NCBI GenBank assembly: GCA_009840005.1 | Contig: VXOR01000047.1 | Location: 62,001-126,000 of the forward strand | Direction: 5' to 3' | Length of the DNA: 64,000 nt | From: Gemmatimonadota bacterium | Lineage (GTDB): Bacteria > Latescibacterota > UBA2968 > UBA8231 | Shown here: piece after piece, positions 56,108 to 64,000 of the stretch | Numbering within the stretch: the first letter of the stretch is position 1 | Layout: every line of letters begins with the position of its first letter | Notes under the pieces: generated by a model | Databases searched by the model: none | Told to the model about the DNA's origin: nothing | What the model saw: only the letters and a program-made list of their open reading frames with translations | Program-made: the position numbers and the translations under genes

Positions 56108-58426
56108 ATGCTCGCCTACTTGTTCTTCATCCTTATCGCCAGCACGGCCCTCTGCGCCGAGTATCCTCCCGGTCAGATCCGCTTAACGCCCAAGATTGAC
56201 CTTCACCTTGAACCAACTCCTGTTGAGGGACTCCCCGACCGCACGCTCAACCTCCCGCCCGGCTTTAAGGTCAAACTCTTCTCCGACCAAGTAGATAAAG
56301 CCCGCTTTATGGCATGGGACGACCAAGGCGTCTTGCATGTGGCCAACATGAAGACTCGGGGAAGCAACCAATGGAGTCCGGCCTCCGGTCGCCAAAGCAC
56401 CGTGTTGGCCTTGCCCGACAAAGACGGCGATGGCCGCGCCGACACCGTGTACAAAGCGGCCGACGACTTTCACTGGCCGCACAGCATCGCCTTCTACCAA
56501 GGAGCGCTCTTCGTCGCCGATGACGATGCGATCTATCGCCTTGAAGACCGGGACGCGGACGGCTTCTACGAGGAGCGCACCGTCTTCGTCGAGGTGCCCG
56601 GCTTTATGGGCCGCTCCTCTGAGCACGTGACGCATACGCTGGTCTTCGACGAAGCCAACGACAAGCTCTACTTCCACATCGGCTCGGGTTGCGACCTGTG
56701 CCGCGAAGACGACCCAGAACGATCCACGGTCATCCAGATAAACACCGACGGCACAGGTCGGCGAATCTATGCCTCTGGGTTGCGCAATGCCATCGGCCTC
56801 GACTTGCACCCGGTCACCGGCGAGCTGTGGGGAGCTGGCAACGGACACGACCGCGAGGGTCGAGACCTGCCGCCGGAGTGGATCACCCCCCTCCGCGATG
56901 GCGGCTTCTATGGCTGGCCTTTGGCATATGCCTATCAGGTCTGGACCGATTTCTCTATTGGAGCCTACCGGCGGGCGATCTTCCCGCTGACCGATGCTGA
57001 CTCGCTGTTGGTTGCCAGCATGGAGCGTCCGGCGGCTCTCGTCCCCGCCCACTTGGCACCGATGGGTCTGCATTTCTACGAGCACGACCAGTTCCCTCCC
57101 CAGTACAAACACGCCGCGTTTGTCGCCTTCCGCGCGGGTGTCCTAGGCAACGACCTCGGCTACAAGGTCATGGCGCTTTTTGCCGAGCCGGATGGGTCCA
57201 ACGCTCGCATCGCCGACTTTCTCACCGGCTTCCGTCCCGACCCCAACCGCGATTCCTTCTGGGGGACGCCGGTCGGGCTGATCACCGATGAACAGGGCGT
57301 TCTCTATCTCACGAGCGACCGCTTCACGCAGGCGATCTTCCGCATTGAGGCCAGCCCCCTCCAAGGCCTGTGGGAAAATCCGCCCCCCGACACGTTGCTC
57401 GCGGGAGCAACGCTGTCGTTGCGTTCGACGATTCGCCTCCGGCGGCAGCTAGAGGGCGCAGAACCAGCGCAGCTCACGGCTGACCTGAGTGCGTTGGATG
57501 GTCCCGAGGCCCTGCCCCTGCAAGCAATAGACGACCAGACCTATCGCCTTGAAGCCGACCTCCCGGCTGGTGAGCACAATGGCCGCAAAAAGCTGGTGGT
57601 GCATCTCGCGCAAGGCGACGAGGAGACCAAGCTAGTGCATTCCGTCGTCGTGCTACCCAGAGATGATCAAGTCCTTTTTGCCGACGAGCTTGCATGGGAG
57701 CAAGGCGCACTCTACAGCGCGCAACTCGACCCGACCCATGCCGATACTGTGTTCGCCGGCCAGCGAGCGCTGCGGGTGGATGCCCGAGGTTTTACCATTG
57801 AGTTCCTGCCCCGTGCGCCGGTCGCCCAAGTCGGCTACGTCGGACTGCACATGGCCTTGCATCCCGGCACGGCGACCGGCGGCTTCCGGCCCTCCTTGGG
57901 CCTTGTCGTCAACGGCGAGACCGCCCGCCCGCTGAGTCTCATTGACCAAATTGATCTGGACTTAAATCAATGGCAGACTGTCGAGATCGCCTTGGATGAA
58001 TTGGCCCTCGATGGCCCTATTGAATCGCTGCGCTTAATCGGCAGCCTGCGCGGAACCTTTTACCTCGACGAAATCCGCTTGGTCGCTGCTCAGTACTCTG
58101 GAGGTGTTACGGCGGTGCGGGAAGAGGACAACCGAATCGCTGCGCCGCGAGAATTTGCCATAGACCCGAATTACCCCAACCCGTTCAATAGCTCCACCAC
58201 CATCCGCTACCGCATCGCATCGCCGGGTCGGGTGCGCTTGGAGATTTTCGACTTACAGGGCCAGAAAGTGAAGACGCTCGCCGACGGCGATGTAGGGCCG
58301 GGCGTTTACCAAGTTGAATGGGATGGGACGGACGCCAGCGGAAAACCTGTGGCCACCGGCGTTTATTTAGCGCGCCTCCAGAAGGGTACCGCCTCCTTGG
58401 TCCACAAGATGCTATTGCTCAAATAA
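56108..58426 (+). CDS. secreted sorbosone/glucose dehydrogenase-like beta-propeller with T9SS-type tail
   Basis: 772 aa with a signal peptide (MLAYLFFILIASTALCAEYP). Residues about 45-420 are a PQQ-type soluble glucose/sorbosone dehydrogenase propeller (KDGDGRADTVYKAADDFHWP, HTLVFDEANDKLYFHIGSGC, GLRNAIGLDLHPVTGELWG, NGHDREGRDLPPEW). Residues 440-680 are beta-rich and of unknown role. The C-terminal 85 residues have NYPNPFNSSTTIRYRI, LEIFDLQGQKVKTL, VEWDGTDASGK and GVYLARL, a type IX-type sorting domain. No haem-binding CXXCH is present. Probably oxidises a sugar at the cell surface. Confidence 0.8.
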   Translation: MLAYLFFILIASTALCAEYPPGQIRLTPKIDLHLEPTPVEGLPDRTLNLPPGFKVKLFSDQVDKARFMAWDDQGVLHVANMKTRGSNQWSPASGRQSTVLALPDKDGDGRADTVYKAADDFHWPHSIAFYQGALFVADDDAIYRLEDRDADGFYEERTVFVEVPGFMGRSSEHVTHTLVFDEANDKLYFHIGSGCDLCREDDPERSTVIQINTDGTGRRIYASGLRNAIGLDLHPVTGELWGAGNGHDREGRDLPPEWITPLRDGGFYGWPLAYAYQVWTDFSIGAYRRAIFPLTDADSLLVASMERPAALVPAHLAPMGLHFYEHDQFPPQYKHAAFVAFRAGVLGNDLGYKVMALFAEPDGSNARIADFLTGFRPDPNRDSFWGTPVGLITDEQGVLYLTSDRFTQAIFRIEASPLQGLWENPPPDTLLAGATLSLRSTIRLRRQLEGAEPAQLTADLSALDGPEALPLQAIDDQTYRLEADLPAGEHNGRKKLVVHLAQGDEETKLVHSVVVLPRDDQVLFADELAWEQGALYSAQLDPTHADTVFAGQRALRVDARGFTIEFLPRAPVAQVGYVGLHMALHPGTATGGFRPSLGLVVNGETARPLSLIDQIDLDLNQWQTVEIALDELALDGPIESLRLIGSLRGTFYLDEIRLVAAQYSGGVTAVREEDNRIAAPREFAIDPNYPNPFNSSTTIRYRIASPGRVRLEIFDLQGQKVKTLADGDVGPGVYQVEWDGTDASGKPVATGVYLARLQKGTASLVHKMLLLK

Positions 58427-58427
58427 T

Positions 58428-58862
58428 ATGCAGCGCCTCAATCTGCCGACCGCAGCTTTTGACATCCGTCAAGTCGAAGGCAAGCGCGAGATCCTCGACC
58501 CGTTGCGCCGCAAGTACGTGCGATTGACGCCCGAGGAATGGGTGCGGCAGCACTTGGTGCAATATCTAATCTCGGACTTGGGCTACCCGCGCGGGTTGAT
58601 CGCCATTGAGAAAGGCATTGACCTCCACGGCAAGCGGTTTCGCGCCGATGTGATCGTCCACGACCGCGCGGGCCGTGCTGTGCTAATGGCCGAATGCAAA
58701 GAGCCGGAGGTCTCCATCAGTCAGGAGACCTTCGACCAAATCGCCGCGTACAACCGCGTGGTTCAGGCTCGCTGTCTTTTGGTCACCAATGGCTTGGTCC
58801 ATTACTGCTATGTCACGGATCGCGGCTTCCTCGACCAAGTGCCGCGGTACGACGAGTTGTGA
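58428..58862 (+). CDS. stand-alone HsdR N-terminal-like nuclease domain protein
   Basis: 144 aa: EWVRQHLVQYLISDLGYPRG, IEKGIDLHGKRFRADVIVHD and VLMAECKEPEVSISQETFDQ. The D and E-x-K residues (RADVIV, AECK) form a PD-(D/E)XK nuclease-type core, as in the N-terminal domain of type I restriction HsdR subunits. There are no helicase, methylase or specificity genes around, so it is not a working restriction system here. Proteins of this stand-alone kind are common in Bacteroidetes; role unknown. Confidence 0.72.
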   Translation: MQRLNLPTAAFDIRQVEGKREILDPLRRKYVRLTPEEWVRQHLVQYLISDLGYPRGLIAIEKGIDLHGKRFRADVIVHDRAGRAVLMAECKEPEVSISQETFDQIAAYNRVVQARCLLVTNGLVHYCYVTDRGFLDQVPRYDEL

Positions 58863-58870
58863 GCGCTTCT

Positions 58871-60082
58871 TTAGCCCGCCTCTGCGCTCCAAAAATCCGA
58901 CACGGCACCATCCCGGGCGATCATTCGCTCCAACGCCAGTAAGTTCCGCATCACGCACCGCGGATGGTGGTAGTGCTCTTTGCGGGAGACGTGGTCGATA
59001 TAATTCACCTTCCGGTCCCCGCCATACAAATACAATGGATGTCCGTACTGCTTGAGCGAAAACCGCTCTTCTACGTAATCGAAAACTCGCCCAAACCACT
59101 CCGCAGCCCACTCCAGCCCCGCGTGTTCTAACAGAATCAGACCGCCGATCAGGGCCTCTTCCTGCAACCAGAGCACCTTGTCGAAGGTATAGGTGCCGTG
59201 TACGTGCATCGCGCGGAAAAGCCCGCCATAAACGTCATCCCAAGCCACTTCGAGATGGCGGCGGAAGCGCGTAGCGGCCAGATCAAAGAGCGCGCGATCT
59301 CGGCGGCGCATGGCCTCGGGCAGGAGCATCCACAGCGTCTCGATGGCGTGGCCCAAGTAGATAAAGTCCTCATTGGGATCGTCGGGCCGTCTGTACTCGT
59401 GGTCTAGTGCCTCGTTTATCAGGCGGTACTCGGGATGCCAGAAGCGATGGACAATCGCATCGACGACTCGGTCGGAGAGCGCTTCCAGTTTGGGATCGGC
59501 AACCTGTTCGAGTAGCTGGGTCAGAACCAACACGAGAACCATGTGGTTGCCCAGTATCCGCATCCCCGGATAGTTGTGCGGGATGTAACGTTCCTCTGCG
59601 AAGCGCTCGGGATCGTCAAAAAGAGCAACCGAGCGCCAGAGGCTGGCGATGGCCGTTTCGAGGGCCTCTGCGTCGCCGGTTGCCCGGGCGTAGGCTTGTA
59701 GCCCTTCGGCGACGAAAAGGCCCTCGTAGCCCCGCTTCGTCGCCGGCGAGATGACCCGCCCCCGCCGATCCAACGCCGTTACCCAATCGCCGGCTTGGTC
59801 TCGGCCATGCGCGAGGAGAAAGTTGCGGGCCTTGCGTGCCACCTGCAAGTGTTCCTCCCCGCCAAAGTGCTGGTACAGGTACGAGTAGGTCCACAGACCG
59901 CGCCCCTGATACCAGATGTTTTTGCTGTCTTCTACGCGCGTGCCGTCGTGATCTAGAGCGCAGATAAACCCGCCCAACTCGTGGTCGATACCATACTTGT
60001 CCCAAAAGGGCAGGTACTCTTCAAAGAGGTAATGCCGATAGTGGTTTCTGAGCGCGACCAGACTTTTCCCCGCGATATCCAC
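58871..60082 (-). CDS. AGE-family (N-acylglucosamine 2-epimerase-like) epimerase
   Basis: 403 aa, GTG start at 60082 behind AGGAG with six-base spacing. An (alpha/alpha)6 barrel typical of N-acylglucosamine 2-epimerase/cellobiose 2-epimerase: RVEDSKNIWYQGRGLWTYSY, FIYLGHAIETLWML (active-site HxxE-like), RKEHYHHPRC with catalytic His. It epimerises C2 of free sugars or sugar disaccharides; the exact substrate is unclear. The gap upstream is nearly filled by a MITE-like repeat. Confidence 0.85.
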   Translation of the reverse strand: MDIAGKSLVALRNHYRHYLFEEYLPFWDKYGIDHELGGFICALDHDGTRVEDSKNIWYQGRGLWTYSYLYQHFGGEEHLQVARKARNFLLAHGRDQAGDWVTALDRRGRVISPATKRGYEGLFVAEGLQAYARATGDAEALETAIASLWRSVALFDDPERFAEERYIPHNYPGMRILGNHMVLVLVLTQLLEQVADPKLEALSDRVVDAIVHRFWHPEYRLINEALDHEYRRPDDPNEDFIYLGHAIETLWMLLPEAMRRRDRALFDLAATRFRRHLEVAWDDVYGGLFRAMHVHGTYTFDKVLWLQEEALIGGLILLEHAGLEWAAEWFGRVFDYVEERFSLKQYGHPLYLYGGDRKVNYIDHVSRKEHYHHPRCVMRNLLALERMIARDGAVSDFWSAEAG

Positions 60083-60104
60083 AACGTTCTCCTAAAATTA
60101 AGAA

Positions 60105-60266
60105 CTGATGTTACGCACGGGCCCTAGGTATGAGATGCTTCGCTTCGCTCAGCATGACAGGTGCTGATGTCTTGCTACCTAGGTCATGCTGAGCGGAGCG
60201 AAGCGGAGTCGAAGCATCTCTATACCTGCCAATGCTAGCATACTGGCAGGACGATGCGTAACATCA
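60105..60266. mobile_element. MITE-like element with target-site duplication
   Basis: About 162 bp between the AGE gene start and the next stop codon. It has near-terminal inverted repeats TGATGTTACGCA (60106-60117) and TGCGTAACATCA, and a flanking direct repeat ATTAAGAA (60097-60104 and 60267-60274). Internal long arms GAGATGCTTCG.../...CGAAGCATCTC and TCAGCATGAC/GTCATGCTGA form a hairpin. No coding capacity. The right-hand duplication supplies the TAA stop of the neighbouring gene at 60268-60270. Confidence 0.7.
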
Positions 60267-60267
60267 A

Positions 60268-61170
60268 TTAAGAATCTGGATCGGTCTTAAAGCGGCCTTG
60301 GTTGTCGATGCGCAAAGAGGCCCGCGTTTCCCCGTCTTCGTCGTAGAAGTCCAGCCTCGGGTTGCCGCCGGTCGGTGCGCCTAATCCCGCGCGGAAACGC
60401 TGTTCCTCATCGAGAACCCCAAGCCAAGCGATTCCCTCTTCTAGGACCCCGACGATGGTGCGCGTGTGGCCGTCTTGGTCGCGCATTTCGAGCAAGGTCA
60501 TGCCATCGGCGGCCCGCACGCTCAAGGTAGCGCGGATCTCGCCTTGGTCATCGTAGAGCTTGAACGAGGGAGTTTCTTCGTCTTCGATGCCGCTTTGTAG
60601 CCGCATCCGTCCTTGCTTATCGAAAAAACTCAACCGCATTGCACCGGTGTGACCGCTTCCCAGACCTGCGCGAGGCCGCCCGGTCTCGTCGTAAAAGGCC
60701 AAACTGCCGGCCCCGTCCTCGCTCAGCGAAAAGCCCGCCCGCACTTCGCCCCGCTCGTCGTAGAGTTCCAGCAGTGGGGCCTTATCGCTCTCCAGCCGCA
60801 AGTCGGTCCGCACCCGTCCTGATCGGTCGCACAATTTAAGTCCACTGCCCAACACCGCGGTAAGTTCACCGGCGGCATCCCTCAGCTCCAACTCGCCGCC
60901 ATTAGGGCCTTGCACCAATTGAGCGATTGGTTGGCCCTCGTCGCCGCGCAAGACAAAGCGCCGCGCCCGCACCGTCCCCATTCGCCACCGCGCAACGAGT
61001 AGCCCCAGCGAGACCAGCAGGGCCGCTCCACTGGCCAATCCCACCATATAGACGACCCCCTCCAACGCCTGCAGGTCCCGCTTCAAGGCCTGTTCTGCTC
61101 GGGACTGAGCTCCGCTGAACGAGCTGAGCAGAACCAGCAATAGTACTGCCCTCAGCCAATGGATCGACAT
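60268..61170 (-). CDS. membrane-anchored beta-repeat protein of unknown function
   Basis: 300 aa. A signal peptide (MSIHWLRAVLLLVLLSSFSG) is followed by a helical segment, one membrane helix (about 38-60) with a positively charged end (ARWRMGTVRARR), then about eight repeats of 25-30 residues. Each repeat carries the pattern L.LYD..G..RA.L. (for example ELYDERGEVRAGFSL, AFYDETGRPRAGLG, KLYDDQGEIRATLSV). The membrane topology would put these beta-repeats in the cytosol. I do not know the family by name. Confidence 0.65.
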   Translation of the reverse strand: MSIHWLRAVLLLVLLSSFSGAQSRAEQALKRDLQALEGVVYMVGLASGAALLVSLGLLVARWRMGTVRARRFVLRGDEGQPIAQLVQGPNGGELELRDAAGELTAVLGSGLKLCDRSGRVRTDLRLESDKAPLLELYDERGEVRAGFSLSEDGAGSLAFYDETGRPRAGLGSGHTGAMRLSFFDKQGRMRLQSGIEDEETPSFKLYDDQGEIRATLSVRAADGMTLLEMRDQDGHTRTIVGVLEEGIAWLGVLDEEQRFRAGLGAPTGGNPRLDFYDEDGETRASLRIDNQGRFKTDPDS

Positions 61171-61192
61171 GCCGCAGTTTTCCGTTTCTGCC

Positions 61193-62209
61193 CTAGGCAG
61201 TTTGCGCTACGGCCCCCATGCTGGGGCCGGACCGCTCTTTGTTCACCGCTTGGATCATGGCGATGATGTATCCGAACTGAAAGGCCCAGGCTTGGCGCAC
61301 CCGGCCCGACACGCCCTCGGGAGCCTTGTCGTCGGGGTGGGACGGCGCGTGGTCGGGCATTAGCATGTACTCATAGCCTACGTCCCGCAAGGTGCGCGCC
61401 ACCTCGTGCATGTCCACGTCGCCTTCGTCGGGCCAGACCTCTTGGAAATTGTGCAGCCCGCCCTTGATGTTGCGGTAGTGGATGTTGAAGAGTTTCTTGC
61501 GCTCGCCGAAATAGCGCACGATGTCGCAGAGTTCCTCGGCCGGATTCTCCAACCCCTCGGACGCCACGCCGCAGCAAAAGTTAAAGCCGTGATACGGGCT
61601 ATCAACCAGCTCAGAAAAGCGCTTGAGTCCCTCCATCACCGGCCAGTTCCAGCGTTCGACGCCACGCAGGACCGGAGCTGGCGGATCGTTGAGATGGCAG
61701 GCCATCTGCACCTTGTTTTCCTCGGCGACCGGAATCACGCGCTCCAGCCAGTAGGCCGCCCGCGCAAACGCTTCTTCGCGGCTGACCACGCCCGCTTCGC
61801 TCAGCGTTTCGTTGTCGAACTTCGCGAGGTCAAATGAGCTGTACGTCACGCCCCCGCGCCCAGGCGTTGGCTCGGTGCGCTGGTGCGGCAGGATGCAGAA
61901 GTTGTAGAGCAATGCCCGCAAGCCGGCCTTGCCCGCGTTTTCGATCCAGCGGCAGACCTCGTCGAGGTCCCGGTCGCGCTGCGGGTCCTGCGCCAGTGTG
62001 ATGCTTTTGGGCACGCCGATGTGGATCGCCTCCATACTCACCCCGTACTCAGCCGCCTCTTCCTTGTGCCGCACTAAGGTCTCGACCTCGTTGTCCCCAA
62101 CACTGGCGTCCATGTGCGTCACCCCGTGTCGCACCAGAAACTCCAGTTCCATCTTTGAAGTGCCGATCCCCTGCACTCCGACGTGCATGCCGCTTTGTCC
62201 GTCACTCAT
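61193..62209 (-). CDS. mannonate dehydratase-like TIM-barrel enzyme (UxuA family)
   Basis: 338 aa. UxuA-like features: an N-terminal xylose-isomerase-type barrel, ACHLNDPPAPVLRGVERWNW, FCCGVASEGLENPAEELCDI, HYRNIKGGLHNFQEVWPDEG, DVDMHEVARTLRDVGYEYML and MPDHAP. These are the residues of mannonate dehydratases, which make 2-keto-3-deoxygluconate from D-mannonate. Shine-Dalgarno AGGGG before the ATG. It is shorter than E. coli UxuA (about 394 aa), so its substrate may differ. Confidence 0.78.
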   Translation of the reverse strand: MSDGQSGMHVGVQGIGTSKMELEFLVRHGVTHMDASVGDNEVETLVRHKEEAAEYGVSMEAIHIGVPKSITLAQDPQRDRDLDEVCRWIENAGKAGLRALLYNFCILPHQRTEPTPGRGGVTYSSFDLAKFDNETLSEAGVVSREEAFARAAYWLERVIPVAEENKVQMACHLNDPPAPVLRGVERWNWPVMEGLKRFSELVDSPYHGFNFCCGVASEGLENPAEELCDIVRYFGERKKLFNIHYRNIKGGLHNFQEVWPDEGDVDMHEVARTLRDVGYEYMLMPDHAPSHPDDKAPEGVSGRVRQAWAFQFGYIIAMIQAVNKERSGPSMGAVAQTA

Positions 62210-62251
62210 TTCTATTGCCCCTTTCTTAGAAAATGCAAGATGGACTGATCG

Positions 62252-63037
62252 CTAGGCAGACGCTCCTGAATAGTGCCGCACCCCCCACAACCAAAACGCC
62301 CGCGCTCCCAACAACATGCCCCCCGCCATCGCCAATGCGCCCCCCAACACCGCTGGCGACAATCGCCCCACCAAGGCTTCCGAAGGCACGGTCACCGCAA
62401 AGGCCACGGGCACCAGAAAAGTCATCGCCAGCTTGAGCCAGCGCGGATAGATGGCCACTGGATACTTGCCCGCGCTGTAAACGGCTTGGAAGATGACGAG
62501 GATGTTCTCCGCGCGGATAAACCAGAACGCAGTCGTTGCTAGCACTAGCCAAAAACTGTAGACGATTGCCGCGCCAGCCGCAAGCGTCAGGGCAAATCCC
62601 GCGGCGTGGGCAAGGCCCGTCCGCATCCCGATTTCGATGAGGGCCACGGCAATCAGCGCCACCCCCTGCACTACGTCCAAGAACTTCCAAATCCGCACCT
62701 CGCCGATGCTCACTAGCACTTGTGCGTCCTCCGGCTTGGTGAGGGTAAAGTCCAGCGTGCCGAGGCGGATATCCTCCATAAAGCGCTGCATTGACGGCTG
62801 GATCAGCGCGCCAATCAGGCCGCTCATCAGGAAGAAGACTCCCAAGAGAGCCACCAATTCGGCCGGCTGCCAGCCGCCTAGTTCTTCGGTATGCGAAAAA
62901 ATCACCGCCAAACCCGCCAGCGCGACGCCCAAATTGAGCAAGCTCTGCAAGAGCTGCACCCAGAAATTGGCTCGGTACGCCAGCTCGTTCATCGCGCCGA
63001 CGCGCAGGAAGACCCACAGGAGCCGCAAGTAGTTCAC
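62252..63037 (-). CDS. ABC-2-type transporter permease (second subunit)
   Basis: 261 aa from a GTG at 63037 that overlaps the upstream stop (GTGA). About six hydrophobic helices. Starts VNYLRLLWVFLRVGAMNELA and contains LDFTLTKPEDAQVLVSIGEV, typical of the two-permease drug/polymer exporter family (COG3694-like). The much longer frame upstream to 63412 runs through the neighbouring gene in another frame and is rejected. Confidence 0.8.
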   Translation of the reverse strand: MNYLRLLWVFLRVGAMNELAYRANFWVQLLQSLLNLGVALAGLAVIFSHTEELGGWQPAELVALLGVFFLMSGLIGALIQPSMQRFMEDIRLGTLDFTLTKPEDAQVLVSIGEVRIWKFLDVVQGVALIAVALIEIGMRTGLAHAAGFALTLAAGAAIVYSFWLVLATTAFWFIRAENILVIFQAVYSAGKYPVAIYPRWLKLAMTFLVPVAFAVTVPSEALVGRLSPAVLGGALAMAGGMLLGARAFWLWGVRHYSGASA

Positions 63038-63837
63038 GAGCCGACCGCCGAGTATCTGCGCACGCCGCGCGACCAGACTACGGCCATAATTCCCCAGCTC
63101 AACCCCAGCCACGCCACCTGCGTGACCGCGCCCCAGAGCACCTCGGTGGGCGTGAGGCGGCCGAGCAGGAGTTCGGTGGGAAAAGCCAGCATCCAGCGGA
63201 AGGGCAACAGCGCGGCCAGCGTCTGGAGCCACTCGGGCAACAGCGACAGCGGTGCCATCTGGCCCGAAAAGAAGAGCAGGGCCGCGAAGTAGAGTTGGTT
63301 GGCTGCGGCCGTGCGCGTGGTCCACAGGGCCACTAAAGCCAGTGCCCATTCGACGAAAAAGCGCATCAGGAACGCCAGCAGGACGACGGGTATCGCGGCC
63401 CAAATCGCCCAAGTCGGCGGGTCGAAGACCGGATCGAAGATCCAGACCATTAGCCCCACCGTCGGCAGCATGACTGCCAAGGTCAGGAACTTGTAGGAGA
63501 TATTCGTGGCGATGTCGCGGTGGATCGGGTGCAGGGGCTGGAGCAGGAGCGGCGAGAAGGCTCCCGACCGCACTCGATATTCAAACTCAAACATGAACCA
63601 AGTAAACGTCAGGTGCCCCATCATCATCATGATGATGTAGTAGGCGGCGAAGTCCCCGCTGGAGAAATCCCCCACCTGCCCGCCTTGGGAGCGGGCCACT
63701 GCGGTCCACACCGAAAGGAAGACCAGCGTATCGACGATGCGTCCGATCAGCCAGATCACCATCGCCGCCCGGTACTGGAACTGCACGGCCAGATCGGTGC
63801 GGAAGAGCGTAGTGTAGATGTCGGCTAGCCCCTTCAT
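63034..63837 (-). CDS. ABC-2-type transporter permease (first subunit)
   Basis: 267 aa with six hydrophobic helices. Begins MKGLADIYTTLFRTDLAVQF and contains YRVRSGAFSPLLLQPLHPIH, as in COG4587-like permeases. Its ATG overlaps the stop of the ATPase gene and its stop overlaps the second permease start, so the three genes are a coupled export operon. Substrate unknown. Confidence 0.82.
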   Translation of the reverse strand: MKGLADIYTTLFRTDLAVQFQYRAAMVIWLIGRIVDTLVFLSVWTAVARSQGGQVGDFSSGDFAAYYIIMMMMGHLTFTWFMFEFEYRVRSGAFSPLLLQPLHPIHRDIATNISYKFLTLAVMLPTVGLMVWIFDPVFDPPTWAIWAAIPVVLLAFLMRFFVEWALALVALWTTRTAAANQLYFAALLFFSGQMAPLSLLPEWLQTLAALLPFRWMLAFPTELLLGRLTPTEVLWGAVTQVAWLGLSWGIMAVVWSRGVRRYSAVGS

Positions 63838-64000
63838 GCGCGTTCAAAGACCTCTTCGATCACGTCCTCAATCGGCGGGTCCTCCACCGTCAGATCGAGG
63901 ACGGGTTGCTCGCTGAGGAGCCGCCCGGTCACCTGCGCGGTCTCTGCCTTGGGCACTCGCAGCGATACGCGCCCCTCGCTACTGGCGACGATCTCTCCAT
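63834..64000 (-). CDS. ABC transporter ATP-binding protein (3' end only)
   Basis: The last 54 complete codons of a reading frame that enters from beyond the window. The segment TGRLLSEQPVLDLTVEDPPI ending IEDVIEEVFERA is the C-terminal tail of ABC ATPases that go with ABC-2 two-permease exporters (COG4586-like). The Walker motifs lie outside the window, so identity comes from the tail and operon position. Confidence 0.75.
   Translation of the reverse strand, partial: GEIVASSEGRVSLRVPKAETAQVTGRLLSEQPVLDLTVEDPPIEDVIEEVFERA

Noticed and set aside
62252..63412. Long minus-strand frame extending the second ABC-2 permease upstream
   Set aside because: The extra part is Arg/Gly/Ala-rich and lies over the first permease gene in another frame. 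A GTG at 63037 coupled to the upstream stop explains the real start.
63975..63992. Possible third copy of the palindromic repeat (ACTGGCGACG)
   Set aside because: Only one half-site of about 11 bases matches, inside an ABC ATPase coding region; could be chance.

Overview
The window spans a bacterial chromosomal replication origin and its core-gene neighbourhood, followed by an accessory carbohydrate-catabolism region. It is GC-moderate and gene-dense. The lineage cannot be fixed from sequence alone. A CcmE with a cysteine ligand, secreted proteins with YPNPFN/FlgD-like C-terminal tails, and a RhmD/UxuA/sulfatase gene set would fit an uncultured phylum of the Fibrobacteres-Chlorobi-Bacteroidetes or Latescibacterota-like type. 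That placement is inference.

Region 1 (1-9.2 kb): a partial ribosomal protein L25 gene, tRNA-Gln(UUG) and ispE on the minus strand. Divergent from these runs a plus-strand run: a large secreted TPR protein, a sigma-54-type activator with a pseudo-receiver, an HtrA protease and an M24 peptidase.

Region 2 (9.2-16.0 kb): a cytochrome c maturation (System I) locus, ccmE - ccmF/ccmH - CcmI-like zinc-ribbon protein - unknown membrane protein - ccmA - ccmB - ccmC - ccmD. CcmE has the CXXXY haem-binding motif that in the described variant System I goes with absence of CcmH. Here a CcmH-like domain is present, in frame with CcmF. It has its own Shine-Dalgarno/ATG and an in-frame stop ahead of a plausible C-terminal tail. 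I consider this the most interesting locus.

Region 3 (16-24.8 kb): two tandem bifunctional-nuclease (DUF151) genes with UVR tails, a lipoprotein, an XRE regulator, a promoter/structured-RNA/terminator unit that looks like a 6S-like small RNA gene, two glycosyltransferases, a CPBP protease, sucCD and an epimerase.

Region 4 (24.9-44.4 kb): the origin region. Minus-strand genes (rpmH-rnpA-yidD-yidC-mnmE-rsmG, then a CDP-alcohol phosphatidyltransferase-tmk-ctp-rng-rplU-rpmA) diverge from plus-strand dnaA-dnaN-recF-dciA-gyrB-gyrA. DnaA boxes and AT-rich DNA lie between dnaA and dnaN. A second DnaA-box-containing intergenic lies beyond rsmG. Two perfect parS sites lie between mnmE and rsmG. parAB and mnmG are not in the window.

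Region 5 (44.4-64 kb): three tRNA genes (Ser-UGA, Ser-GCU, Gln-CUG) and a terminator close the core block. Then come a MalF/MalG/binding-protein sugar transporter without its ATPase, a sulfatase, an XRE-PAS regulator divergent from a rhamnonate-dehydratase-like enolase-superfamily enzyme, secreted proteins with sorting-type tails, a PHP hydrolase, an AGE-family epimerase, a UxuA-like mannonate dehydratase and a three-gene ABC-2 exporter cut by the window end. Together these suggest use of (sulfated) rhamnose/uronate-type sugars. This part also carries small palindromic and MITE-like repeats, one copy of which sits in frame inside the malF-like gene.
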